This document shows, one piece after another, positions 52,907 through 61,119 of a stretch of DNA of 64,000 bases. This stretch comes from Ruminococcaceae bacterium BL-6. Lineage in GTDB: Bacteria > Bacillota > Clostridia > Oscillospirales > Acutalibacteraceae. The notes below the pieces were generated by a model. It saw only the letters and a list, made by a program, of their open reading frames with translations. It had not been told where the DNA came from and did not search any database. The first letter of the stretch is position 1, and each line of letters opens with the position of its first letter. The stretch covers positions 1,984,001 through 2,048,000 of the forward strand of contig LR778135.1 in NCBI GenBank assembly GCA_902810075.1, written 5' to 3'. The position numbers and the translations under genes were made by a program.

Positions 52907-52963
52907 TTATCGGTTGGAAACTAAATATACAATTTAAGTTTATTTCGTATTGGGGGCTTTCGC

Positions 52964-54163
52964 GTGTCTGCACAATCGAAAACAAAAAATATTATGCTTC
53001 CCGTGGTGATGATCAGCCTGGCATTGGCCCTGCGGCAAATGTCCATGACGATCGTGGCTCCGTTCATCTCCACCTACTGTAAATCCCTTGCCGGGTACAC
53101 GCCCTTGCTCGCGGGGCTGGCCGTGGGCGCGTTCGGGCTGATGCAGGCGCTTTTTCAAATCCCGTTCGGGATTCTCAGCGACCGGTACGGCAACAAGCGC
53201 GTGCTGCTTTCCGGTCTCGTCGTGGTCATCATTGGTTTTGTCCTCGGCTTTTTTGCCCGAAGCATCTGGATGCTGATTCTGGCGCGTGTATTACAGGGCA
53301 GCGGCGCGGTCATCGGTGTGGGTTATTCTTGGGTGGCGGGGCTTGCCGACGATCAAAGCCGGACGAAAGCCATGAGCATCCTTGGGGCCTTTATCTCCGG
53401 GGCGGCGGCCCTTGCGTTCGCGGTCGGCCCGCTGCTGCGCGGTGTGATGTCGGTTAGCTGGATGTTCCTGGCAGGCGCGGTTCTCCTCTCCGTTAACTCA
53501 TTCTATATCCTGTTTTTCCTGAAGGATACGGGGAACGGCGAAAAAACATCCCTTCCGCAGCGCGGCGAGATTGCCGCCTTGCTGCGGAACCGGACTTTTG
53601 TTACAATGAATATGGCGGCGTTTTTGAACAATTTTATGATGATGTCCGTCTTCTATGCAGCGCCGATTGATATGGATCAGGTAACCGGCCAGAACGGAAT
53701 GTGGAAGATTTTTGTACCGGCGATCATCGTTGCGATCCCGTTCCTGAAAGCCATGATCAGATGGGTGGACAAAGGGCATGTCAACGCGGTGCTTCTCGTT
53801 GCTTTTGCCGTTTCTTTCCTGAGCATTCTGTTTTACTTCCGCCCATCCTCTTTTCTTTTCTTACTCTTGGGAACTACCTTTTTTCTGTGTGGATATATCA
53901 CCATTGCCACCGTCGCGGCCACCCGTGCGAACGAGGTGTTGGAGGACAATTTGCGCGGCACTGGAAATGGAATTTTCAATTCATTTCAATATATCGGAAA
54001 TTTTGGCGGCGCATTGGCAACCGGAGCCGTATGGGGAACCTCTCCGCGGGCGGCCTGGCTGATCGTCATCGCTGTCGGAGTTGCCGGGTTTCTGATGATT
54101 ATTTTCAACAGGCCGTCGTCTGCTGAAAAACCGGAAAAGGAGGATTTCCCACATGAAGGATAA
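52964..54163 (+). CDS. MFS transporter, drug-efflux type
   Basis: A 399-residue protein with 12 predicted membrane helices. The loop-2/3 motif GILSDRYGNKRVLLSG (motif A) lies at about 69-84, and RVLQGSGAVIGVGYSWVAGLADD matches the DHA1-type motif B/C region. It probably exports drugs or metabolites by proton antiport. Start is GTG 52964 (GGGGG 8 bases upstream); ATG 52994 is an alternative. Its last 11 bases overlap the TetR gene. Confidence 0.9.
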   Translation: MSAQSKTKNIMLPVVMISLALALRQMSMTIVAPFISTYCKSLAGYTPLLAGLAVGAFGLMQALFQIPFGILSDRYGNKRVLLSGLVVVIIGFVLGFFARSIWMLILARVLQGSGAVIGVGYSWVAGLADDQSRTKAMSILGAFISGAAALAFAVGPLLRGVMSVSWMFLAGAVLLSVNSFYILFFLKDTGNGEKTSLPQRGEIAALLRNRTFVTMNMAAFLNNFMMMSVFYAAPIDMDQVTGQNGMWKIFVPAIIVAIPFLKAMIRWVDKGHVNAVLLVAFAVSFLSILFYFRPSSFLFLLLGTTFFLCGYITIATVAATRANEVLEDNLRGTGNGIFNSFQYIGNFGGALATGAVWGTSPRAAWLIVIAVGVAGFLMIIFNRPSSAEKPEKEDFPHEG

Positions 54164-54728
54164 AATTTTAGATGTTGTAGCACGGCTGATTGAGCGATAT
54201 GGCCTGAAAAAATTCACGGTGGATGAAGTGGCTGCGGAGCTTCATATCAGCAAAAAGACGCTCTATCAGTATTTTAGCGGCAAAGACGAGATGATCCGGG
54301 AATATTTTGAAGAAAACATGACGAGCGACCGGAAAAGCGTTTTAGAGGCCATGAGCAGCAACCAGGATTTTTTTGAGAAGATTCATGCCATCGTCCATTC
54401 GAGCCATCGTTATCGGATGCCGGTGCCGGTGCTGAATGAAGCGCAACAGTTTTACCCGGATGAATGGGCGAAGATTGAACAGCTGAAACAGTTCAAACTG
54501 AATGCTCTTCAAAAGCTGCTGAAACGGGCGGCAAAAGAAGGAGTACTGCGCCCGGATATTCATTTCGGCATCCTGTCCTCCATGCTGGAGCGGGTCAGCG
54601 ATCTGTTCATCGACACGGATTTCCTTCTTGAAAACGGCTTGAAAGCCACACAGGCTATCGACAAGGCGCTTGACATCATCATCTACGGCATTGTAAAAAA
54701 GGACGGTGAAATATCATGGAAACACTGA
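54153..54728 (+). CDS. TetR family regulator
   Basis: A 191-residue regulator: KILDVVARLIERYGLKKFTVDEVAAEL then HISKKTLYQYFSGKDEMI (recognition helix about 30-47), and a helical ligand-binding domain. It probably represses this operon and is released by the compound that the MFS pump exports. Overlaps the MFS gene by 11 bases and the PEBP gene by 13, an unusually tight arrangement. Confidence 0.93.
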   Translation: MKDKILDVVARLIERYGLKKFTVDEVAAELHISKKTLYQYFSGKDEMIREYFEENMTSDRKSVLEAMSSNQDFFEKIHAIVHSSHRYRMPVPVLNEAQQFYPDEWAKIEQLKQFKLNALQKLLKRAAKEGVLRPDIHFGILSSMLERVSDLFIDTDFLLENGLKATQAIDKALDIIIYGIVKKDGEISWKH

Positions 54729-55192
54729 ATGTTACAAGCAGCGCATTCAAGGAGGGCGGGTGGATACCGGTCCGATATTCGGGCCGTGGAGAAAACTGTT
54801 CCCCCGACTTTGAACTGAAAGGGATTTCTCCCGGCGCAAAATCCATCGCGATTACGCTGGATGATGGATCTTACCCGTTTTTCCCGAATGATAACCATTG
54901 GGTGATTTGGAATCTGCCGGTACAGGCAGTGATTCCGGAAGGAATCCCAAAGGGGAAATCCGCAGAGCGTTTCAACGGCGCTGTTCAGGGCATCGCATAC
55001 GGAAGGCATCGTTACCGGGGGCCGAAGCCGCCTTTTCACTCAACTCATACTTATGTGTTCACCGTTTACCTATTGGACAGCAAGTTGGATTTACCGGAAA
55101 GCAGCAGAAAACGTGACTTTTCAGCTGCAGCCAAAGAGCATATTTTACAGCGGGCTACCCTTTCGGGAAAATTTCAAAGCCACAGATCATAA
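54716..55192 (+). CDS. YbhB/YbcL-type Raf-kinase-inhibitor-like (PEBP) protein
   Basis: A 158-residue phosphatidylethanolamine-binding-protein fold: SSAFKEGGWIPVRYSGRGENCSPDFELKGI, IAITLDDGSYP, HWVIWNLP, YRGPKPPF and HTYVFTVYLLD. The anion-binding site residues of PEBP (Asp, His, Pro-Pro) appear. Bacterial members are of uncertain function. It ends the MFS-tetR operon. Confidence 0.9.
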   Translation: METLNVTSSAFKEGGWIPVRYSGRGENCSPDFELKGISPGAKSIAITLDDGSYPFFPNDNHWVIWNLPVQAVIPEGIPKGKSAERFNGAVQGIAYGRHRYRGPKPPFHSTHTYVFTVYLLDSKLDLPESSRKRDFSAAAKEHILQRATLSGKFQSHRS

Positions 55193-55198
55193 ATATCA

Positions 55199-55230
55199 GC
55201 CGGCGCCTGAACGGCGCCGGCTTCGTATTG
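55199..55230 (+). terminator. Probable terminator of the MFS-TetR-PEBP operon
   Basis: GCCGGCGCC (55199-55207) pairs with GGCGCCGGC (55213-55221) across TGAAC, followed by TTCGTATT; the T-run is weak. Confidence 0.55.
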
Positions 55231-55260
55231 AGCCCATCCAGAGCTTTTTTACGCGCGGAC

Positions 55261-55316
55261 TTGACTTTTGGGAGAAATAGTGTATTATTGTATTAGTAAC
55301 TTAATACAATAATACA
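55261..55316 (+). promoter_or_regulatory. Promoter and YtrA-type operator of the second ABC operon
   Basis: TTGACT (55261-55266), 16 bases, TATTAT (55283-55288). Operator 55281-55316: perfect 15-base arms beginning TGTATTATTGTA around a 6-base spacer. Measured as 12-base arms with a 12-base spacer it has exactly the layout of the operator at 48669-48704 with one changed base per arm. Confidence 0.85.
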
Positions 55317-55330
55317 AATGAGGCGATTAT

Positions 55331-56251
55331 ATGAGCGAAACGGTGATCCAAACAAAAAATATCGTAAAGCGTTACGGAAAATTTTCCGCCGTGGACGATA
55401 TCAGCATCAGCGTGGAACGCGGAGATATCTACGCGCTGGTCGGCCAGAACGGGGCGGGCAAAACGACTTTGCTGAAACTGATCTGCGGCCTTACGCCGCC
55501 TTCCGGAGGAGAAATCGGGCTTTTCGGCCGGAGCTCCCCCGCGCAGCTGGGAGCGGTGCGGTCGCACATGGGCACGATGATCGAAACCCCCGGCTTTTTT
55601 CCGTATCTCTCCGCAAAGGAAAATCTGGAATATTACCGGATCCAGCGCGGAGGAAAGGTAAAAGCGAAAGTGGAAGACGCCCTGGAGTTTGTCGGGCTGG
55701 ACAAAACCGGCGGAAAAAAATTCAAGAGCTTTTCCCTCGGCATGAAGCAGCGCCTCGGCCTTGCTTTGGCCATTATGGATGATCCGGAGCTTCTGATCCT
55801 CGACGAGCCGATCAACGGGCTTGACCCGATGGGCATCAAGGAATTCCGCGACGTCATTCTGAAGCTGAACCGCGAAAAAAAGACGACCGTCCTGATTTCC
55901 AGCCATATCCTCGGCGAGCTTTCCCAGATTGCCACGACGTACGGCTTTATCGGCAAAGGCAGGCTTTTGGAACGGGACACCGCCGGGGAGCTGAAGGAAA
56001 AATGCCGCAGCTCCCTGCGGATCGATGTGGATAATGCCGAGCTTGCTTCGGACATCCTGAAGAGTCAAATGGCCTGCGAAAACTTCCACGTTTCCGGCAA
56101 CACGCTTCAGATCGATGAGAAATCCGATTCACCGGAGCTTTTCGTCAAGGCGCTTGTGGAAGGCGGAGTTATGGTTTCCCAGGTCTTCCGTTCCGGAATC
56201 AGCCTGGAGCAGTATTTTATCAAACTGATTGGGGGCATCGAGCATGCTTAA
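55331..56251 (+). CDS. ABC transporter ATP-binding protein (BcrA type)
   Basis: A 306-residue ATPase: Walker A GQNGAGKTTL (about 39-48), signature FSLGMKQRLGLALAIM, Walker B LLILDEPINGLDPMG, H-loop ISSHIL. The C-terminal 80 residues are the extra domain of BcrA-like bacitracin/lantibiotic exporters. It probably belongs to the GntR regulon described at 48283, because its operator matches. Overlaps its permease by 8 bases. Confidence 0.93.
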   Translation: MSETVIQTKNIVKRYGKFSAVDDISISVERGDIYALVGQNGAGKTTLLKLICGLTPPSGGEIGLFGRSSPAQLGAVRSHMGTMIETPGFFPYLSAKENLEYYRIQRGGKVKAKVEDALEFVGLDKTGGKKFKSFSLGMKQRLGLALAIMDDPELLILDEPINGLDPMGIKEFRDVILKLNREKKTTVLISSHILGELSQIATTYGFIGKGRLLERDTAGELKEKCRSSLRIDVDNAELASDILKSQMACENFHVSGNTLQIDEKSDSPELFVKALVEGGVMVSQVFRSGISLEQYFIKLIGGIEHA

Positions 56252-56963
56252 ACTGATTCATGCGGATCTGTACAAAACGTTTCACCGGGCCTATTTTTTC
56301 CTTCTGACCGCCGTTGTTTCCGCGCTCTGTGTCGTGATGGTTTTCGCGCTGCGCGGGGGGGAAGCGGGGAACTGGAGCGCCGCCGTGTCGCTGGGGGCCA
56401 TGCTTCTGAGCTACCCGGTGTTCCTTCTCCCCATGCTCACTCAAATCATTTACGCGGAAGAGTTCCGGGATCATACGCTGAAAAACACGATGTCGTACGG
56501 CACCGACCGGACCGTTCTCTATCTTTCGAAATGGCTGACCGTCATCATTCTCGGCGTGGTCATGACGGTCGTGGTACTGGCGTTTTATTTCGGGAGCACG
56601 GCGCTCGTCCTGACCAGAGATTCCGCATTCCGCTGGGAGCTGGTGCGTGAATTTTTCGTTCGCCTTTCGGCCGCCTGCGCGGTATACGTTGCGGCGATCT
56701 CCATGTCCGTTTTTTTCATTCAGCTTCTGAACAAAAGCACGCTTGCCATTTTTCTTTACTACGGCTGCTTTTATCTGAGTGATCTGATCCTGAAGCTGCT
56801 GCATCTGGACAAGGGGATCGATTATCTGCTGAAAACGCAGATTTCCGCCATCGCCGGGAATCCCCTTGCCAACCTGCAGACTCCCGTGGTAATATCGCTC
56901 GTTACAATGGCAGTTTTCTTTCTGGCGGGAATCGTTTTCTTCCGGAAAGAAGACTTTTCCTGA
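56244..56963 (+). CDS. ABC-2 type permease
   Basis: A 239-residue permease with six membrane helices (about 16-36, 47-72, 90-115, 134-160, 166-180, 210-230) and MLKLIHADLYKTFHR at the start, the usual amphipathic N-terminus of BcrB-type permeases. I prefer ATG 56244 over TTG 56229. It ends before a good terminator. Confidence 0.88.
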   Translation: MLKLIHADLYKTFHRAYFFLLTAVVSALCVVMVFALRGGEAGNWSAAVSLGAMLLSYPVFLLPMLTQIIYAEEFRDHTLKNTMSYGTDRTVLYLSKWLTVIILGVVMTVVVLAFYFGSTALVLTRDSAFRWELVREFFVRLSAACAVYVAAISMSVFFIQLLNKSTLAIFLYYGCFYLSDLILKLLHLDKGIDYLLKTQISAIAGNPLANLQTPVVISLVTMAVFFLAGIVFFRKEDFS

Positions 56964-56992
56964 CAAGGGACAAGCAATCAAATAACAAAAGG

Positions 56993-57022
56993 GCCCGCGC
57001 CGGCGATGCGCGGGCCTTTTTC
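56993..57022 (+). terminator. Terminator of the second ABC operon
   Basis: GGCCCGCGC (56993-57001) pairs with GCGCGGGCC (57009-57017), then TTTTT. Confidence 0.88.
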
Positions 57023-57033
57023 ATGCGGACCGG

Positions 57034-57723
57034 TCAGCCGGGGCATTTCGGCGGGCAGTCCAGCAAATCCTTTGAAATGGGGAACGTGACGAAACCTGCC
57101 GCGTATGGCGCGATCTCGTAAAGCTGATAATAGATCACGGGGCCGTCCGGGGTGAGGTAATAATGGCACAGGGAGAAATACCGGCGGATCAGCTCCTGAT
57201 AATCCTCAAAATACAGGTCGGGGCACTTTTCCATATTTTCCTTCGCCTGACGGAGCACCTCTTCGAACAAGGTGCGGCGGTAATTGACGCCCGGGCGGAA
57301 AAAGCAGCCGAGCGGCACGTTTTTCCCGGTCGCAAGGTTCCAGGTGTCGGACCTTCTCACGGTGTTGCCGTGCGCCCCGCCGGTAAATTCATAGCAGTCG
57401 CGGTAAACGCTGAAAAAACAGTTTTCCGCGCAGGTCACTTCGTATTTCATCACGGCGTCGTAGGGATGAAAGGGCGCCCCATCCGGCTGCTGGTTCTGAT
57501 AGGCGAAAACGGCCTGTCGGTACAGCACGGTGGAGGCGTAATGATAAAAGCGGTCGATCTGCGCGCGGATACACCGGTTGATGATCGACTCCGCACGGCG
57601 GAAATCCGGAAAATCCACTTTCGGATACTCGATTTTCAGCGTGAGCACTTCCGTGCCGTCCTTGGAAAAGCTTTTTGCAAACCGGCACATCACAATACAA
57701 CGGTCTTCCTCAGATGAGCTCAT
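57034..57723 (-). CDS. DUF3298/DUF4163 (RsiV-like) protein without membrane anchor
   Basis: A 229-residue soluble protein. The DUF4163 part is at about 15-95 (LKIEYPKVDFPDF; AQIDRFYHYAS) and the DUF3298 part at about 95-215 (YRDCYEFTGGAHGNTVRRSDTWNLATGK; FYLTPDGPVIYYQLYEIAPYAAGF). In RsiV this pair is the extracellular lysozyme sensor, tethered by a helix. Here there is no signal peptide or helix, so it acts in the cytoplasm or needs another route. ATG 57723 follows GGAGGGAAG. Confidence 0.85.
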   Translation of the reverse strand: MSSSEEDRCIVMCRFAKSFSKDGTEVLTLKIEYPKVDFPDFRRAESIINRCIRAQIDRFYHYASTVLYRQAVFAYQNQQPDGAPFHPYDAVMKYEVTCAENCFFSVYRDCYEFTGGAHGNTVRRSDTWNLATGKNVPLGCFFRPGVNYRRTLFEEVLRQAKENMEKCPDLYFEDYQELIRRYFSLCHYYLTPDGPVIYYQLYEIAPYAAGFVTFPISKDLLDCPPKCPG

Positions 57724-57830
57724 TTTCTTCCCTCCGTTTTCCGGCTGTCCTTTATTATAAATTAGTATGCGGATTTTGAAAGTTTAGACCTGTTGCGCCG
57801 CTGGCTGGCGCTAAAATGCAGAATTTGCTT

Positions 57831-57875
57831 TTGTTTTCTCCCCCTCCCGCCTTCGGCGGGAGGGGGAGAAAACAA
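57831..57875. repeat. Pyrimidine/purine hairpin, family copy H
   Basis: Perfect 21-base arms (TTGTTTTCTCCCCCTCCCGCC and its complement) around TTC. Left flank GCAGAATTTGCTTT and right flank CTCGGACCTGCA. It lies between the RsiV-like gene and the diguanylate cyclase 3' end. No T-run. Confidence 0.85.
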
Positions 57876-57908
57876 CTCGGACCTGCATCCGGGATTTCGC
57901 ATCTGTCT

Positions 57909-59378
57909 TCACGGGCCGGCGGAATGGTCCCAAAATTGCGGGGAGCTGCTTTCCTCATAAAGGACATATCGGTTCTTCCCGCTGTATTTCGCCTGATACA
58001 GGGCGGTATCGGCCTTCCGGTACAGTTCGCTGAAACAGGTCCCGTGCTGGGGATACATGGCGATTCCCACGCTGACCGAGCAGAATTCCCTTTCTTCGGG
58101 GCCAACGCAGACACACAGGGTCCTGCACACCTCGCGGGCCTTGCGCGCCGCTATTTCGCTGGAACCGATATCCTTGAGCAGGACGAGGAACTCGTCCCCG
58201 CCGATCCTGCCGACGATATCCGCCGAGCGGAAAATCCTGCGCAGGATGCCGGAGATCCTGGCAAGGACGCTGTCGCCCGCCTGGTGTCCCTTCGTGTCGT
58301 TGATCCGTTTGAAATTGTCGACGTCGAGGATCAGCAAAGCGTGGATTCCGCCGGCCTGATTTTCCAGGAACTCCGAAATGAGGGATTCCGTCATCCCCTT
58401 GTTGTACAGCCCGCTCAGGGAGTCCCGTTCCGCCTTCTCGCGCAGCGACAGCTCCCTTCTTTTCTGGCTGTCGATATTTTTCACATAAGCGATCCCCCAC
58501 ACGTCGTGCGTATCCTCGATCAGGGAGACGGTGAAAAGCACCCAAAGGCAGCTTCCGTCTTTTCCGCACAGGCGGCATTCCATCGTGATCTTCGTCTCTC
58601 CCTGAATAAACTGATTGATGACGCTCTCCAGGCTGAAACGCCGCAGGAATTCCTCCCGATCCTCGGAAAAGACGCTTTGCCCGGCAAACTGCCCGATGAC
58701 GCCGGAATAGTCCAGGCCGTCCTCAGACGGAAGGCCGGGCATGGGTTTCCCGCCGCCGTAATAACGGCCGAGCGTGAAATTTGCTTCAAAGGAGGCGAGG
58801 GAGCTGCCCAAAATCGCCTTGCGGTATTTCCTTTCCCTTCTGCAGTTGAGTTCGGCCTCCTTCTGGGCGGTGACATCCTGAAGCACGCCGAAGAGATCTT
58901 CCGGCCTCCCCCGCTTTTTGCCGAACGGCGTCAGGGTGATTCGGAACCACCGGTATTCGCCGGAAGCGCCGCGGACCCGGAGAACGCCCTGGGCCCGCGC
59001 GCCGTTGAGCGCCTTCCGTCCCACGCAGGCGAGCCGGGACGCGCCGTCCGGGTGGATGATCCCGGAATCCAGCAGCTCCGGTATGTTCCGGACGGCCCGG
59101 GGAAGGCCGCAGAGTTTCATGGCGCCTTCGGAAAGGCGGACTGTTTTTTCCGGGACGCGATAATCGAACACCGCGCATCCGGAATGCTCCAGCATGGCGC
59201 GGTCCGTGCTCCGGCCCGCGCGGTGTTTCTGAAACCGGATCCCCGCATAAAACAGGAGCAGAAGCAGCAGAACCTGAACGGCGGCCCCCGCCGGAGACGG
59301 AAAGAGTCCGCTGAAGGCGCGCCCGACCGCCCCGCCGGAGAGAAAGAGGCCCGTGCTTCCCTGTATGAAAGTTTCCAC
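57909..59378 (-). CDS. PAS-containing diguanylate cyclase, membrane bound
   Basis: A 489-residue protein that makes c-di-GMP. One membrane helix (about 30-47), PAS-like regions at about 60-180 and 185-310, and a GGDEF domain with GGDEF at 393-397. The inhibitory I-site RSAD (384-387) lies exactly 5 residues before it, so product feedback is likely. The start is GTG 59378, 5 bases after AAGGAGG; the ATG at 59447 has only a weak site. No EAL partner is in the window. Confidence 0.9.
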   Translation of the reverse strand: METFIQGSTGLFLSGGAVGRAFSGLFPSPAGAAVQVLLLLLLFYAGIRFQKHRAGRSTDRAMLEHSGCAVFDYRVPEKTVRLSEGAMKLCGLPRAVRNIPELLDSGIIHPDGASRLACVGRKALNGARAQGVLRVRGASGEYRWFRITLTPFGKKRGRPEDLFGVLQDVTAQKEAELNCRRERKYRKAILGSSLASFEANFTLGRYYGGGKPMPGLPSEDGLDYSGVIGQFAGQSVFSEDREEFLRRFSLESVINQFIQGETKITMECRLCGKDGSCLWVLFTVSLIEDTHDVWGIAYVKNIDSQKRRELSLREKAERDSLSGLYNKGMTESLISEFLENQAGGIHALLILDVDNFKRINDTKGHQAGDSVLARISGILRRIFRSADIVGRIGGDEFLVLLKDIGSSEIAARKAREVCRTLCVCVGPEEREFCSVSVGIAMYPQHGTCFSELYRKADTALYQAKYSGKNRYVLYEESSSPQFWDHSAGP

Positions 59379-59540
59379 AGCAGCCTCCTTTCTGTCTGCG
59401 GTCCCCTGCGCCGCAAAAATTTCTTCGATCCCGAACCGGTCCAACATCTCTATTCAAGTGGATCAATCACGCAAAACCAAGAGAAAGGTGTCGAGAATAT
59501 TTTTTTCACACCAAAAAACAGGATCGGGCCGTAAAACAGC

Positions 59541-59574
59541 AAAAGCTCCCGGCCCAAAACGGGCAGGAGCTTTC
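59541..59574 (-). terminator. Terminator of the O-antigen-ligase-like gene
   Basis: AGCTCCcgGCCC pairs with GGGCagGAGCT; the minus strand continues TTTTGCTG. Confidence 0.7.
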
Positions 59575-59607
59575 ACCAGGATCCTCACTTCTTGCACAAT
59601 TTCATGT

Positions 59608-60924
59608 TCAGTTTTTAAAATATGCGGCACCCGTATGAACCCTGTAGTCCGGAAGCAGCACCATACGCTGACGCATATGCAGGCTGACATACTCGGAATT
59701 GATGCCGGTGGAAGAAAAGACCAGCAAAAACAGCAGGGCCGTCTGCACCCAGAAAATCGTGACATCCGTAAAGCCGTGGACCAGAATGGCAGTGCCCACC
59801 GCAACCAAAAGAACATTCATGTTGGTGCAGATATTGTTGCGGAAACGCAGGATCAATATTTTCGCCTGCGCCGCCAGATAAAAGACGATCGCCCCAGCCC
59901 CGACAAAACCGTAATTGAGCAGAGTGTCCAGATAAAGGCTGTGCGCGTGATACGTTTTATACCCGAAAAATTCGTTACAGGCAAGCTGATAAGCCATGGC
60001 GCCCTGGCCGAACATCGGGTGGTGGCGGATTCCCTTCACCGCGGTTCTCCAGATATCGAGCCGCTGCTCCCACGACTGGTCGATGAGAGCGACGCGCGGA
60101 AAGATTTCGGGAAACAGGAAGCTCGCGGCGACCACGACCGCACCGAGCGCGCACAGCACGGCGACGACGCGGTAGCGCCCCCTGCACAGAAGCATCACCG
60201 CAACCGCGCAGGCCAGGGCCATCACGGCCGACATGCTGGCGGAAAGGTAAAGGCCGACCAGATTGAACACGATCACCATCAGGTAATAATTCCTGTTCTG
60301 CGCATTCGTAAACATGCGGTACATCGCAATGAGAACCACAAACTCGATCATCATGCCGTAATAATTGGCATTCAGAAACGTCGACGTCGGCCGGTAAGAG
60401 GGATTCGCCGCAAAGGTGGAAACCTTCTGCAGAATCGCAACCACGGCGCACGCCACGCTGCAGAAGCAGGCGGTGTCCATCACGCTGTTGAAAAGCTGCC
60501 TGGTCATGAAGCTGCGGATATAAAAGCTTGCCGTCAGAATAGCGGCCGTAAAAACGGAATAAAGCGTGCCGATATGGTTATTGTAAACCTGGCCGACAAG
60601 CGCCGTAAATACGAAGAACAGCACGATCCAGATGGAATACGGGTCGCGGAAGGCCTCCGCTCTCTTTTCATAATTCACGACCGTCATGAATGCGATTATA
60701 ATAATTGCCGCGACGCTGACGTAGTACGGGAAAAAGATGGAAACCGTCAAAAGCAGCACGAGAAGGCTGTTGAAATCCTTGTTTGCTTTTTCACAAGACA
60801 AGCCAAGCGTCTTTTGATTAAAAATGGTATCAATCCCCTTTCTTTCCGTCGCGGGCCGCAAAAAGCGCGGACAGAAATCATTCAGAATCGGAGCCGGGTT
60901 TTCCGACTCCCAATTACCAGTCAT
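59608..60924 (-). CDS. O-antigen ligase/polymerase-like membrane protein
   Basis: Up to 438 residues with about ten membrane helices and a large periplasmic-type loop (about 270-335) containing WRTAVKGIRHHPMFGQG and TYHAHSLYLDTLLNYGFVG, the Wzy_C/RfaL signature with the catalytic-type Arg and His. It ligates or polymerises surface polysaccharide on a lipid carrier. The start is uncertain: the -10 TATAAT of the promoter lies directly before the first ATG (60924), so translation may begin downstream, perhaps near residue 30 after AAAGGGG. No other glycan genes are near. Confidence 0.82.
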   Translation of the reverse strand: MTGNWESENPAPILNDFCPRFLRPATERKGIDTIFNQKTLGLSCEKANKDFNSLLVLLLTVSIFFPYYVSVAAIIIIAFMTVVNYEKRAEAFRDPYSIWIVLFFVFTALVGQVYNNHIGTLYSVFTAAILTASFYIRSFMTRQLFNSVMDTACFCSVACAVVAILQKVSTFAANPSYRPTSTFLNANYYGMMIEFVVLIAMYRMFTNAQNRNYYLMVIVFNLVGLYLSASMSAVMALACAVAVMLLCRGRYRVVAVLCALGAVVVAASFLFPEIFPRVALIDQSWEQRLDIWRTAVKGIRHHPMFGQGAMAYQLACNEFFGYKTYHAHSLYLDTLLNYGFVGAGAIVFYLAAQAKILILRFRNNICTNMNVLLVAVGTAILVHGFTDVTIFWVQTALLFLLVFSSTGINSEYVSLHMRQRMVLLPDYRVHTGAAYFKN

Positions 60925-61119
60925 TCATTATACCACAATTGAAAGTTGGAACAAGATGTATAATGATTGAAGGAATCAGAAAAAAATCGAAAGATTTTGT
61001 TATATTTCACGAAAATTATGACATCTTTTTAAATTTTTTTACAGGCTGTTTTTACTTTGCACATACCGTTCATGATAGGATATAATAAGTTTGACAAAAG
61101 AAGGGCGGGGCATAACTTG
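60925..61119 (+). promoter_or_regulatory. Divergent promoter region; promoter of the P-type ATPase
   Basis: Plus strand TTGCAC (61057-61062), 18 bases, TATAAT (61081-61086) serves the P-type ATPase. On the minus strand TTGTTC, 16 bases, TATAAT (about 60956-60929) serves the O-antigen-ligase-like gene. The rest is AT-rich with no other signal. Confidence 0.6.

Larger units (their letters stand above)
52397..52963. other. Non-coding region with tandem array
   Basis: About 570 bases between the HD gene and the MFS gene. The first 250 are the 77-base repeat array (52421-52664); the rest is unremarkable except for the MFS promoter at 52878-52906. No gene seen. Confidence 0.6.
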
